This document shows, one piece after another, positions 16,765 to 26,083 of a stretch of 64,000 nucleotides of DNA (its first letter is position 1; the number at the start of each line of letters is the position of its first letter). The position numbers were made by a program, and so were the translations under genes. The notes beneath the pieces were generated by a model that did no database searches, was not told the DNA's origin, and worked only from the letters and a program-made list of their open reading frames with translations. This stretch comes from Psychrobacter sp. 4Bb (GTDB lineage Bacteria; Pseudomonadota; Gammaproteobacteria; Pseudomonadales; Moraxellaceae): assembly GCF_002836735.1 (NCBI RefSeq), contig NZ_PJAS01000053.1, positions 1 through 64,000 on the forward strand, written 5' to 3'.

Positions 16765-19575
16765 ATGAATTATTATAAGGATGCTGATAGCACCGAAACT
16801 CAGGAATGGCTAGCAGCCTTTGAGTCTGTGGTTAAACACGCAGACAAGGACCGTGCTCAGTTCCTCCTAAAAGCCTTATACAATATGGCAGTTCAAGAAG
16901 GTCTTCCGTTCAACAGACTAGACACTGCGTACGTCAATAGTATCGCTGTTGAAGATGAGCCAATGTACCCAGGCGATCTAGGCATGGAGCGTAAGATACG
17001 TGCTTTGATTCGTTATAATGCACTTGCCATGGTCATGCGTGCCAATAAAAATGATGACGACTTGGGTGGTCATTTAGCGACATTTGCCTCTAGTGCAACG
17101 CTTTATGAAACAGGTTTTAACCATTTTTTCCGCGCCGCTAGCGATCACTTCGGTGGTGACATGATCTATTATCAAGGTCACTCAGCACCAGGTATCTATG
17201 CACGCTCTTATCTAGAAGGTCGTTTGACCGAAGATCAACTTGATAACTTCCGCCGTGAAGTCGGTGGTAAAGGTTTATCAAGCTATCCGCATCCATACCT
17301 AATGCCTGATTATTGGCAGTTCCCAACGGTATCAATGGGACTTGGCCCAATCATGTCTATCTATCACGCCCATGTACATCGCTATATGGAAAACCGTGGG
17401 TTGCTAGAAAAAGAAGGTCGTAAGATTTGGACATTCTTAGGTGATGGTGAAACGGATGAGCCAGAAAGCCTAGGTGCCATTTCTCTTGCTGGTCGTGAGA
17501 AGCTGGACAACCTAATATGGGTAGTTAACTGTAACTTGCAGCGTCTTGATGGTCCAGTCCGTGGTAACGGTAAAATCATTCAAGAGCTAGAGTCAGTATT
17601 CCGCGGCGCAGGCTGGCGAGTCATCAAAGTTATTTGGGGCGGCAACTGGGATTCATTACTTGGTAAAGATCATACGGGCGTGCTTAAACAACGTATGGAA
17701 GAAGTGGTGGATGGTGAGTATCAGCTATATGAAGCTCGTACGCCTGAATTTACTCGCAAAGAATTCTTTGGTAAATATCCAGAGCTAGAAGAAATGGCAG
17801 ATGCGTTGACTGACGAAGAAATCTCGCGTCTGAACCGCGGTGGCCATGATCCAGTTAAAGTTTATGCTGCCTTTAGCGAAGCTATGAAAACCAAAGGCCA
17901 ACCGACGGTTATCTTGGTTAAGACCGTTAAAGGTTATGGTCTATCTGCACAAACGCAAGCAGTCAACAAATCGCATCAGGTGAAAAAGCTTGATCAAGAG
18001 GCGCTCATGTATTTCCGTGATCGTTTTGATTTGCCATTTACTGATGAGCAGTTAGAGACTCTACCGTTCTACCGCCCTGAAGAAGGTTCGGCGGAGATGA
18101 AGTATCTAAAAGGTCGTCGTGAGTCGTTAGGTGGTCATTTACCAAACCGCCGTAGTGGTCATATTCCACTAAATATCCCTGAACTATCAATGTTCGATCG
18201 GGTATTAAAAGGCAGCAATGGTAAAGAGCAATCTACAACGATGGTATTTGTGCGCTTGCTATCTGCAATGCTTAAAAACAAAGACATCCAAGATCGCGTC
18301 GTACCAATCGTACCTGACGAAGCGCGTACTTTCGGTCTAGAAGGTATGTTTCGTCAATTGGGTATTTACTCTGCGGTCGGACAAAAATATACGCCAGAAG
18401 ATAGCGAAGCATTGATGGGCTATAAAGAAGCCATCGATGGCCATATGTTAGAAGAAGGTATCAACGAAGCGGGCGCAATGAGTACTTGGATTGCATTAGC
18501 GACCAGTTATTCTGTGAACGCATTACCGATGATTCCGATGTATATCTATTACTCAATGTTTGGTTTCCAACGTGTGGGTGATTTGGCTTGGGCGGCAGGT
18601 GATTGCCAAGCACAGGGCTTCTTGTTAGGCGCAACTGCTGGTCGTACGACACTTAATGGCGAAGGCTTACAGCATCAAGATGGTCATTCACAAATTCTGT
18701 TCAATGTCGTGCCAAACTGTGTCAGCTATGATCCTTGCTTTGGTTATGAGTTAGCTGTGGTTATGCATGACGGTTTACGCCGTATGTATGGTGAAGGCGA
18801 GCGCGTTTACTATTACTTGACGTTGATGAACGAAAACTATGAGCAACCTGAAATGCCAGAAGGTGCCGAAGAAGGTATCAAACGTGGTATGTACTTGTTA
18901 GAGGACAATGGTTCAACACAAGTACAGCTATTAGGTTCTGGCGTTATCTTACGCGAAGTACAAAAAGCATCACAGATACTAAAAGACGAGTTTAATATTA
19001 CGTCTAACGTCTGGAGTGTAACCAGCTTTAACGAGCTGACTCGTGACGGTATGGTTTGTGATGACTACAATCGTCTACATCCAATGGACGAAGAGAAAGT
19101 ACCTTGGGTTACTGAGCAATTAGCACCGCACGAAGGTATTGTGGTCGCAGCGACAGATTATATGCGTAACTATTCAGAGCAAATCCGTGCTTGGTTACCA
19201 GATAACCGTCCTTATACGACTCTGGGTACCGATGGTTATGGCCGTTCTGATACGCGCGAAAACCTACGTAGTTTCTTTAACGTTGATGCTGCGCATATCG
19301 TTGTGGCAACGCTTAAACGTCTAGCCGATGAAGGCGAAGTTGAGATGCGTTTGGTTAAAGACGCGATTTCAAGCTTAGGTATCGATGTGGATCATCCACC
19401 TGCATGGCAACAGCAGTCTTACTATGATCAGTCTCCAGATGCACCAGCGCCAGGTAACGTAAATCCAAATCCTGTACCTGAATTTATCGCTGAAGACGAT
19501 GATGAAATCAGTAATGAAGGCCGTGCTGAAGATCAAGCAGATGCAAACGTACTTGATGATAAAGATGTCAAATAA
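16765..19575 (+). CDS. aceE: Pyruvate dehydrogenase E1 component (homodimeric)
   Basis: E1 decarboxylates pyruvate with thiamine diphosphate and acetylates the lipoyl groups of AceF. The 936-residue length is slightly above the family's ~890 because of an acidic C-terminal tail (EDDDEISNEGRAEDQ). Visible family features are ETQEWL at the N-terminus, DFFxxHSAPGIYARSYLEGR-like substrate channel residues, the ThDP/Mg motif GDGETDEPES...NCNLQRLDGPV, and a C-terminal transketolase-like half with TYGYGRSDTRE-type end. An upstream ATG at 16738 is possible (TTAGG precedes it), but AAAGGA before 16765 and the family N-terminus favour the latter. It forms an operon with aceF, 28 bp downstream. No lpd is nearby. 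Confidence 0.96.
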   Translation: MNYYKDADSTETQEWLAAFESVVKHADKDRAQFLLKALYNMAVQEGLPFNRLDTAYVNSIAVEDEPMYPGDLGMERKIRALIRYNALAMVMRANKNDDDLGGHLATFASSATLYETGFNHFFRAASDHFGGDMIYYQGHSAPGIYARSYLEGRLTEDQLDNFRREVGGKGLSSYPHPYLMPDYWQFPTVSMGLGPIMSIYHAHVHRYMENRGLLEKEGRKIWTFLGDGETDEPESLGAISLAGREKLDNLIWVVNCNLQRLDGPVRGNGKIIQELESVFRGAGWRVIKVIWGGNWDSLLGKDHTGVLKQRMEEVVDGEYQLYEARTPEFTRKEFFGKYPELEEMADALTDEEISRLNRGGHDPVKVYAAFSEAMKTKGQPTVILVKTVKGYGLSAQTQAVNKSHQVKKLDQEALMYFRDRFDLPFTDEQLETLPFYRPEEGSAEMKYLKGRRESLGGHLPNRRSGHIPLNIPELSMFDRVLKGSNGKEQSTTMVFVRLLSAMLKNKDIQDRVVPIVPDEARTFGLEGMFRQLGIYSAVGQKYTPEDSEALMGYKEAIDGHMLEEGINEAGAMSTWIALATSYSVNALPMIPMYIYYSMFGFQRVGDLAWAAGDCQAQGFLLGATAGRTTLNGEGLQHQDGHSQILFNVVPNCVSYDPCFGYELAVVMHDGLRRMYGEGERVYYYLTLMNENYEQPEMPEGAEEGIKRGMYLLEDNGSTQVQLLGSGVILREVQKASQILKDEFNITSNVWSVTSFNELTRDGMVCDDYNRLHPMDEEKVPWVTEQLAPHEGIVVAATDYMRNYSEQIRAWLPDNRPYTTLGTDGYGRSDTRENLRSFFNVDAAHIVVATLKRLADEGEVEMRLVKDAISSLGIDVDHPPAWQQQSYYDQSPDAPAPGNVNPNPVPEFIAEDDDEISNEGRAEDQADANVLDDKDVK

Positions 19576-19603
19576 TAATAACCATAAGACGAGGAAATAA
19601 ATC

Positions 19604-21325
19604 ATGGACATTAAAGCCCCCGATTTAGGTGTGGATAGCGCCGAAGTCAGCGAGATTATGGTAGAAGTTGGTGATGTCATTGCAAAAGACGACAACATTG
19701 TATTATTAGAATCTGACAAAGCATCGGTTGAAGTACCAAGCTCTGCTGCTGGTAAAGTGACTAAGATTAGCGTTGCTATCGGTGATCAAGTCAGCGAAGG
19801 TATGGTGCTGATTGAGCTTGAAAGCGCAGATGATAGCGCAGAAAGCAACGATGACAGTGCTGCTGCTGAAGAGCAAGAAGCGAACAGCACAGACGATGTT
19901 AAACCAGAATCAAAACCTGAACCTGCTACAACTGAGTCAAAGCAATCAGAGTCTGCTGCCAAGCCAGCCGCTAATGCTGGTAAAGCAACTACTCATGCAT
20001 TACCTGACTTAGGTGTTGATGAGGCACAAGTTTCTGAAATTATGGTGAGCGTTGGTGATACTGTTAGCGCTGAACAGTCGATTTTGCTAATCGAATCAGA
20101 TAAAGCTTCGGTTGAAGTACCAGCGCCAGTTGCCGGTAAGATTGAAAAAATCTTGGTCGAAGCAGGTGATATGGTTGCTAATGGTCAGGACTTTATCGTC
20201 ATCATAGCAAGTGGTACAGATGATGCTAGTGATAGTAAATCTGAAGATCCTAAGACACAAGAGTCAGCACCAGCCAAAACAGAAGATAAGCCAGCTGCTA
20301 AAACTACTGGTGAGCCAAAGCAAGCGGCCAAACCGACCAATACTGATACAGCTGCTAGCAAAACAGAGGGTAAGTTAACTGAAGCACAGGTCAATGAAAA
20401 ATTGGTTGATGTGTATGCAGGTCCTGCCGTCCGTAAACTAGCGCGTCAGTTAGGTGTGGATATCACACAAGTGAATGGTTCAGCTCTAAACGATCGCATT
20501 CTAAAAGAAGACTTGTTTGCACATGTTAAGAATAGTCTAACCAAGCAGAAAGCGGCACCTGTGAGCAGTAATCCTGTTAGCTCAGGTCTACCGAAGCTGC
20601 CTGACATGAGTAATGCTGAAATCTGGGGTGAAACAGAAACACAAGACCTCAGCCGCTTGCAGAAAGTCTCGATACCACAGCTCAACTACAATACTTTGCT
20701 ACCGCAAGTAACGCAGTTCGATCTGTCTGATATCACTGAGACCGAAAAACTACGCGGTGAGCTAAAAGGTGGCATGAAAGCAGAAGGTGTTGGCTTTACT
20801 ATCTTGGCATTTGTGGTTAAAGCTACTGCTTACGCGTTGACCCAGCATCCACGATTCAACAGTCATTTAAGCGATGACAATACTCAGGTTATATTGCGTA
20901 AAAGTGTCAATATGGGTATTGCTGTGGCAACAGATGATGGTCTTATTGTACCGGTTATCAAAAACGTACAAGATAAAGGTCTGAAGCAAATTGCGATTGA
21001 GATCGGCGAGCTTGCAGTAAAAGCTCGTGATAAGAAGCTCAGCACTAAAGACTTGCAAGGGGCAAGCTTTACCATATCGAGCCAAGGTAACTTGGGCGGT
21101 ACGGCATTTACGCCACTAGTCAACTGGCCACAAGTTGGTATTTTAGGTGTCTCTGAAGCAAGTATGCAGCCACGTTGGGATGCGAAGACACAAAGCTTTG
21201 AGCCACGTTTGATGCTGCCACTGTCTTTGTCTTATGATCACCGTGTGATCAATGGCGCAGACGCTGCTGTATTTACTCGTTATATCGCAACGCTATTAGC
21301 AGACCCACGTCGTATCTTGATCTAA
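19604..21325 (+). CDS. aceF: Dihydrolipoyllysine acetyltransferase (PDH E2)
   Basis: Core of the pyruvate dehydrogenase complex: it transfers the acetyl group from lipoyl-lysine to CoA. Domain order in 573 residues is lipoyl domain 1 (lipoylated Lys39 in ESDKASVEV), an Ala/Glu/Lys linker, lipoyl domain 2 (Lys167 in the same motif), a second linker, a peripheral-subunit binding domain (~270-307, AGPAVRKLARQLGVD) and the catalytic domain, ending with DHRVING around residue 546. Asn replaces the usual Asp in the HxxxDG motif; as I recall, Pseudomonas and Azotobacter E2p also have Asn, so this is not a defect. The two lipoyl domains are near-duplicates. Confidence 0.96.
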   Translation: MDIKAPDLGVDSAEVSEIMVEVGDVIAKDDNIVLLESDKASVEVPSSAAGKVTKISVAIGDQVSEGMVLIELESADDSAESNDDSAAAEEQEANSTDDVKPESKPEPATTESKQSESAAKPAANAGKATTHALPDLGVDEAQVSEIMVSVGDTVSAEQSILLIESDKASVEVPAPVAGKIEKILVEAGDMVANGQDFIVIIASGTDDASDSKSEDPKTQESAPAKTEDKPAAKTTGEPKQAAKPTNTDTAASKTEGKLTEAQVNEKLVDVYAGPAVRKLARQLGVDITQVNGSALNDRILKEDLFAHVKNSLTKQKAAPVSSNPVSSGLPKLPDMSNAEIWGETETQDLSRLQKVSIPQLNYNTLLPQVTQFDLSDITETEKLRGELKGGMKAEGVGFTILAFVVKATAYALTQHPRFNSHLSDDNTQVILRKSVNMGIAVATDDGLIVPVIKNVQDKGLKQIAIEIGELAVKARDKKLSTKDLQGASFTISSQGNLGGTAFTPLVNWPQVGILGVSEASMQPRWDAKTQSFEPRLMLPLSLSYDHRVINGADAAVFTRYIATLLADPRRILI

Positions 21326-21342
21326 AGCTAACTAGTAATTAG

Positions 21343-21371
21343 AAAAGACTGCCCACGGGTGGTCTTTTTTT
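21343..21371 (+). terminator. Intrinsic terminator after aceF
   Basis: AAAAGACTGCC stem with G-T wobbles, four-base loop, GGTGGTCTTTT, then T-run. Ends the aceEF transcript. Confidence 0.85.
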
Positions 21372-21465
21372 ATGAAGATTGTTTGTCATTATAGGATCCT
21401 AGCCGTTTTTGCAAATAATTGCTTAGTAGCTAGAGTAACTAGTAATAGCCATCATTAATGGGCAC

Positions 21466-21493
21466 AAAAAAGCCAGCCTGGTAGCTGGCTTTT
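21466..21493 (-). terminator. Intrinsic terminator after ompW
   Basis: Ten-bp stem AAAAGCCAGC/GCTGGCTTTT, six-base loop. On the minus strand it ends in a six-T run. Confidence 0.9.
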
Positions 21494-21517
21494 ATTACAC
21501 ATAATATTTTGACTAAT

Positions 21518-22147
21518 TTAGAACTGTTTAACGAATGCTACGCCATATACCCAAGGACTAATGTCAATTTCTCCAAGGTTTGTACCATCTAAAGTAGCGT
21601 CCGTTTTGATATCCATATAACGAGCATCGATACGGAAAGCTTCGGTAGGAGCAAAAGGAATATCAAGACCAACATGACCAGCCACACCAACGCTATCATC
21701 AAGGTCTAAGTCACCACCAGTAGAAATTCTTTCTTTGAAAAAGGTTGTGTAGTTCACACCAACGCCAATGAAAGGCTTGATATTCATTGGCATACTGCCG
21801 TTATCGAAGTGATACTGTACAGAAAGAGTAGGTGGTAAGTGCTGTGTTTTACCTGTTAAAACTTTTGTACCATCAGCACTATTTAAATCAAAATCATGAT
21901 GGAATGGAAGCGCCGCTAGTAGTTCGACACCAACGTTGTTAGCGATAAAATACTCACCACTGATAGTAGGACGTACATCACCATCAACATCAACAGATAA
22001 ACCGTTATCTAGAGTACCGTTGTTGCTTTTAGGATCAACATAGTGTGCACCAGCAGCAACAGACCAAGTACCAGCTGGGACAGCAAAAGCAGTTGTCATT
22101 GTAAGTGCAGCAGCAGTTACTAAAACTAGGGATTGTAGTTTCATCAT
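21518..22147 (-). CDS. ompW: OmpW-family outer-membrane protein
   Basis: A small eight-strand beta-barrel porin-like protein, 209 residues. It has a signal peptide (cleavage near AFA-VP), the opening GTWSVAAGAHYVDPKSNNG typical of OmpW, the DVRPTISGEYFIANNVGVELLAALPF block, the TLSVQYHF and IKPFIGVGVNYTTFF blocks, and a terminal Phe (VAFVKQF) as expected for Bam-assembled barrels. The family is linked to transport of small hydrophobic molecules and to stress responses. Two adjacent ATGs (22147, 22144) are possible; GGAAT precedes them. A TATAAT-like hexamer lies at 22258-22263 on the minus strand. It is monocistronic. Confidence 0.93.
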   Translation of the reverse strand: MMKLQSLVLVTAAALTMTTAFAVPAGTWSVAAGAHYVDPKSNNGTLDNGLSVDVDGDVRPTISGEYFIANNVGVELLAALPFHHDFDLNSADGTKVLTGKTQHLPPTLSVQYHFDNGSMPMNIKPFIGVGVNYTTFFKERISTGGDLDLDDSVGVAGHVGLDIPFAPTEAFRIDARYMDIKTDATLDGTNLGEIDISPWVYGVAFVKQF

Positions 22148-22453
22148 TTCATTCCTTAACGTAATAAAAAATTATCAGCAGTTTGCTAATGAGGGATGGC
22201 ATTAGCTACTGATACATAATGTCATGATTAAAGTTTAATCTGTAACATTTAATCTCTATTATAATACGAAAATCATTATTGTTGGTAAGGTTTTGAATGT
22301 AAATTAGCAATGTTTCTGCAATAAATTACATTTAAGTGTAATTCAATTGTCTACAGTCTATAATTAAACACAGCAAAAGCTGCTTTTTAAGTAAGTGTCA
22401 TTGACGTAAGTCGGTATCTCTTATTTATGATTCAACAAGAGGTGCAATATATT
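22148..22453. other. Divergent intergenic region, ompW / small zinc-ribbon gene
   Basis: AT-rich promoter region of about 300 bp. A minus-strand TATAAT at 22258-22263 is a plausible ompW -10; a matching -35 is poor. No other feature is evident. Confidence 0.4.
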
Positions 22454-22681
22454 ATGCTTGGCTATTGCAGTAACTCCCCTCTACGCTGTACGAATGCGCG
22501 TACGATGAAAATACTGAGTCAGGTAGACTCTTGTTGTCCTGAATGTCACTTGTTTTTGATACCTGCGCAAGATATTAGCCAACAGCTTCGCGCTGACGAA
22601 CAGTTCTTAAGGTTCTCTATTCTACTAATTGTGTTTATACTGCTGGTATCGGTCTATATTTATTATCTGCATTTTGTATAG
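22454..22681 (+). CDS. Small zinc-ribbon-like membrane protein
   Basis: A 75-residue protein with a cysteine cluster at its N-terminus (CSNSPLRC then CCPEC, arranged like a zinc ribbon) and one C-terminal transmembrane helix (FSILLIVFILLVSVYIYYL). The predicted topology is a cytoplasmic metal-binding head with a tail anchor. It resembles, from memory, the Cys-rich plus TM lead of some substrate-binding/OmpA fusion proteins, but no such domain follows in any frame. GAGGTG lies 9 bp before the ATG at 22454; an ATG at 22427 has no ribosome site. It sits 177 bp upstream of the K+ channel gene on the same strand. Function unknown. Confidence 0.6.
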   Translation: MLGYCSNSPLRCTNARTMKILSQVDSCCPECHLFLIPAQDISQQLRADEQFLRFSILLIVFILLVSVYIYYLHFV

Positions 22682-22858
22682 CCGATAGTCATGGCTAATA
22701 ATGGATAGGTCAGTACTGAAATGAAGTGCTTCTGATAAAAGTCACGGATGATTGCTGCAAATATATCCTATGTCCTGTGATGAAAGTTTGGTTTTTATGG
22801 TTTGACCGTTGTTTTATTCTACTAATATCAAATCGGTATTTCACCGCATAGGGCTGGC

Positions 22859-23842
22859 ATGTTATTCCAATCTATACGGCGCTTGCGTCATTTTGTTTAT
22901 GATATTTTACAAAATGAAGAACATGACACGTTATTTAGCCGTTACGTCGATTATTTTCTCATATTTTTGATCATGACTAACGTAGCCGCTGTGATAGCGG
23001 AGTCTGTCGATCAATGGTATTACCCTTATCAAGATTACTTCACCTTATTTGAAAACTTTTCTATCGTTGTTTTTTCTGTTGAGTACTTATTGCGTTTGTG
23101 GAGTGTTGCTGAAGCCAAGCCTGACAATACTACGTGGAAACAGCGTTGGGATTGGATTAGAAGCCCATCAGCGTTGATTGATTTAGTAGCCATCGTGCCC
23201 GCCTTTTTGAATTTCTTTGTCAATATTGATTTGCGTTTCTTACGTATTTTACGTTTGTTTCGAATCCTAAAATTGACTCGTTATTTTGCTTCAATGCGCA
23301 TCTTGCTAGTCGTGATTAGCAAGGAGCGAGGCTCATTTCAGGCTGTTATCTTTATTCTTATTATTATGATTGTGACTGCCTCTAGCGGTATTTATCTGGT
23401 GGAGAATCACGCACAGCCAGACGAGTTTGAGTCCATACCTAAAGCGATGTGGTGGGCTGTAGTGACACTGACAACAGTAGGCTATGGAGATGTCACGCCA
23501 ATTACTAATGCGGGCAAAATATTGGGTGCCGTCATTACGATATTGGGCGTTGGTCTCGCAGCCCTACCGGCTGGTATTCTAGCGACAGGATTAGCGAATG
23601 AACTGGCTCAGCGCCGTGAAGAGCTTGAACAGCACTTTCGTGAGCAGTTAATTGATAGCGATTTCGATCTGGTACAGAATCAGATGATGATTGATAAAAT
23701 TCGTCGAGAGCTGGGTTTAGATAAAGAACAGGCACAAAATATCGTCTTACAGGTACTGCGAGAGCAAGAGCTTGAACGGCGTGAAAAAGAAGTTGAAGCG
23801 CGCCAAAAGAACTTCTGTCCGCATTGCGGTGAAGTTTTATAG
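22859..23842 (+). CDS. Voltage-gated potassium channel, Kv-type, with C-terminal zinc ribbon
   Basis: A 327-residue inner-membrane ion channel with six helices. S4 carries regularly spaced arginines (RFLRILRLFRILKLTR, ~125-140), so it is a true voltage-sensor type. The pore helix and filter read TLTTVGYGDVTP (~204-215), a K+ selectivity sequence. After S6 (LAALPAGILATG) comes a charged coiled coil (~245-315) and a terminal rubredoxin-like half-motif FCPHCGEVL, which probably binds metal with a partner subunit. It likely sets membrane potential or K+ efflux. The spacing of AGGG to the ATG is 6 bp. It ends at a bidirectional terminator. Confidence 0.92.
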   Translation: MLFQSIRRLRHFVYDILQNEEHDTLFSRYVDYFLIFLIMTNVAAVIAESVDQWYYPYQDYFTLFENFSIVVFSVEYLLRLWSVAEAKPDNTTWKQRWDWIRSPSALIDLVAIVPAFLNFFVNIDLRFLRILRLFRILKLTRYFASMRILLVVISKERGSFQAVIFILIIMIVTASSGIYLVENHAQPDEFESIPKAMWWAVVTLTTVGYGDVTPITNAGKILGAVITILGVGLAALPAGILATGLANELAQRREELEQHFREQLIDSDFDLVQNQMMIDKIRRELGLDKEQAQNIVLQVLREQELERREKEVEARQKNFCPHCGEVL

Positions 23843-23908
23843 GCAAGTATTAAATGATTTATGAGAGATAGGTTTTTAGCAGTTAATTGTAGTTAATATT
23901 TTGACCAT

Positions 23909-23947
23909 AAAAGAAGTCTTATGTTTGCATAGCATAAGACCTCTTTT
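23909..23947. terminator. Bidirectional terminator, K+ channel / terD-like gene
   Basis: AAAAGA-GTCTTATG stem with one mismatch, nine-base loop, CATAAGAC-TCTTTT. T-runs on both strands; convergent genes end at 23842 and 23969. Confidence 0.85.
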
Positions 23948-23968
23948 ATATTCGATGACTAGTTGCTC

Positions 23969-24616
23969 TTATATCCCCTGAGGAATGGGCAGTGCACGTG
24001 CTAACTCATGAGCCACTTCTTGTGCTGCATCGGCTAGATCTTCTGCAGTAAGTGGTAAGTTTTGCAATGTTAAATGCCAGTCGTCAACAGATCGACGCAA
24101 ATGCGCTACCCATAACGTGATGCAGTCGCGTGGGAGCTGCTTAAGGTTGACTTCAAAACAACGGTTTCCTTCATCGTCACTCAGGTGAATTTCGCCTTTT
24201 TTCACCCTAGAGAACGAATGACCGTGGTATGAGTTGGCAATTAAACCAATATGAGTAATATGAGCGGGAATTTTCTCAAGCTCCAATCTGATTTGCTCTT
24301 GATCAAGGGGGGCAAGATACATGGCTTGCTCTCCGCGATCCTTACCGTTTAAGCTGTCACCTTGATGCTTGACCGACTCAGCTTTATCTCGTAATTGCTT
24401 AAACCAAACGATGTCACTGATGACGCAATTGTCATCATATAACACGCAAGCCAAATCAATATCCATCGCGCTTTTATTTTTCTTAAAGCGCTTAAACATG
24501 CCTTTTGGCTCAATTTTGGTAAATTCATAATTGAGCGCAAAGAACAAAGTCCCTGCGTCTAGTCCCAGTCCTCGTAAACTATCTGACAACAGTGGTGATG
24601 GGGCAGTGGTCGACAT
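23969..24616 (-). CDS. TerD-family protein
   Basis: A 215-residue cytoplasmic protein with one TerD-type domain. Family features are the LGLDAG lead, MDIDLACVLYDDN (calcium-site Asp), IVWFKQL, HQGDSLNGKDRG (equivalent to the GDNLTGxGxGDDE calcium loop, here degenerate after the Gly), LEKIPAHITHIGLIANSY and FSRVKKGEIHL. TerD proteins are linked to tellurite, phage and envelope stress tolerance. The last ~40 residues are an additional helical tail. It lies 97 bp downstream of the WYL regulator gene, on the same strand, probably co-transcribed. No other ter genes are in the window, so its role is uncertain. Confidence 0.8.
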   Translation of the reverse strand: MSTTAPSPLLSDSLRGLGLDAGTLFFALNYEFTKIEPKGMFKRFKKNKSAMDIDLACVLYDDNCVISDIVWFKQLRDKAESVKHQGDSLNGKDRGEQAMYLAPLDQEQIRLELEKIPAHITHIGLIANSYHGHSFSRVKKGEIHLSDDEGNRCFEVNLKQLPRDCITLWVAHLRRSVDDWHLTLQNLPLTAEDLADAAQEVAHELARALPIPQGI

Positions 24617-24713
24617 AACTTTCCTTTTTTATTCTTAGTTTCTAACCGTTATCTAGATTTGATGTTTGCTTACTTAAGGCGTGCGGATGTTAGCCTGTCT
24701 CACGTCAGCGATG

Positions 24714-25856
24714 TCACTCACTGGTTGCTGTCGCAGGTTTGTCTAATACCGCTTGATAGAGCAGCTCAGGCTTAGCATCTAATAAGCCACTACCAAATCC
24801 ACGCAGCCACCAGACCAGCTGTGAGGTTAAATTAACAGTAGCTTTTACAGTAAGGGTATTATCCTCATTTAGCGTAACGGTTTGATCGTCATTAAGTTTA
24901 CTTTCGGTCAGACTCTTACCAGCTTGCCTAGTGAATCTAAGCTCAACAGCGGTATTCTTGCCACGCTCGTCCAATTCGCCAAACAGTGGGTGACTAAAGC
25001 CCATGCTGCCTTCATCCAAATACGTATCAAGTTGAAAATTCTCTGGCGTTTTTGCAGCGGTTTCGAGAATCTCAACACTATCAAACCGATGTAAGGCAAA
25101 GGTGCGAATGGTGGCTTCTGGGTCGTCGGTACGAGTTGCCAGTAGATAGATAATCACGCCACGCTGGATAATTGCGATTGGATTTAGGATGTATTCGCTG
25201 GCTTGTAATTTGTTGCTACGAGTATAACAAGCATGAATCTGCAGTTGATAAAATAGCGCGTGGTAAATATTGTCTTTACTGTCCAAATCTATATCTGGTG
25301 CAATAAGCGGCTGTGTGGCAGGCTCAATACGCACTCTGTCTATCCAAGAGTGGGTCACTTTGCTGTTCTTGAGCTGTCGCCGTGCTAAGTCAAACCAAGG
25401 AAACAATTCATCTAAAATAACAGGTGGCAGTAGCTGGGTCAGATTTGCCTCGACCATATTAAAAGCAACCGCTTGTGATAAGTTCATATGCGGCAAGCTT
25501 TGTAATGGTGCGTCTTCTTTCCAGCGCCAACCCTGAGGATTGGCATTGTTTTTTTCGATAGGGAAGCGTTTGGCAAGGGCATTCAAATCACGTTGGACAG
25601 TACGTAGGCTGATATCAAAGCCTGCCATCATCAGTTGCTCATAAATATGCGTTGTGCCTACCCAGCGATTGCGCTGTAGTTGTGATAGTACCTGCCATTG
25701 CCGAGCAGTCGTTGCCGCACCATGTCGATTGTCACTAATATTGGCGGCATTGGCCTCTTTTGAGGTGCCAGTGTCTACAGCTGCAAGCGCACCTGCCTGC
25801 TCACTAGGATTGGACTGAGCTTGGATGTTATCAGCATCAGTAGGATGTACAGTCAT
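24714..25856 (-). CDS. WYL-domain transcriptional regulator
   Basis: A 380-residue regulator. Residues ~1-48 are a low-complexity lead. A DeoR/HTH_11-type winged helix follows (~50-110, QVLSQLQRNRWVGTTHIYEQ ... SLRTVQRDLNAL). The middle holds a WYL domain (~185-280, with NPIAIIQRGVIIYLLATR and IRTFALHRFDSVEIL), then a WCX C-terminal extension ending GFGSGLLDAKPELL. WYL regulators sense small ligands or nucleic acids and several control defence or stress loci. It precedes the TerD-family gene, its most obvious target. The ligand is unknown. Confidence 0.88.
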   Translation of the reverse strand: MTVHPTDADNIQAQSNPSEQAGALAAVDTGTSKEANAANISDNRHGAATTARQWQVLSQLQRNRWVGTTHIYEQLMMAGFDISLRTVQRDLNALAKRFPIEKNNANPQGWRWKEDAPLQSLPHMNLSQAVAFNMVEANLTQLLPPVILDELFPWFDLARRQLKNSKVTHSWIDRVRIEPATQPLIAPDIDLDSKDNIYHALFYQLQIHACYTRSNKLQASEYILNPIAIIQRGVIIYLLATRTDDPEATIRTFALHRFDSVEILETAAKTPENFQLDTYLDEGSMGFSHPLFGELDERGKNTAVELRFTRQAGKSLTESKLNDDQTVTLNEDNTLTVKATVNLTSQLVWWLRGFGSGLLDAKPELLYQAVLDKPATATSE

Positions 25857-26000
25857 TAAGAGATACCCTTTATGAAGTTACAAGTCGGTTTCTGGCACGA
25901 TATTGCTCGATCAGGAACCGTTAATCATCGCAGAAAAGCAGCGTAGCGTCTAGCGACGTTCATGCATGCGTATGTTTATTTAATAGTTGCTATTCGATGG

Positions 26001-26051
26001 TTGCTGCTCGATCTAGCCATAGACATAACAATGAATCTAGTCGAACAGCAA
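26001..26051. repeat. Imperfect inverted repeat between lon-like gene and WYL gene
   Basis: TTGCTGCTCGATCTAG (26001-26016) faces CTAGTCGAACAGCAA (26037-26051) with one bulge and one mismatch. No T-run. It could end the lon-like transcript or serve as an operator near the WYL promoter. Confidence 0.4.
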
Positions 26052-26083
26052 TGTGCGTGCGTATCAGCAGTACCGTTCAAATT

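Noticed and set aside
21230-21260. AceF active-site mutation (Asn for Asp)
   Set aside because: DHRVING with Asn is, as I recall, normal in Pseudomonas and Azotobacter E2p.
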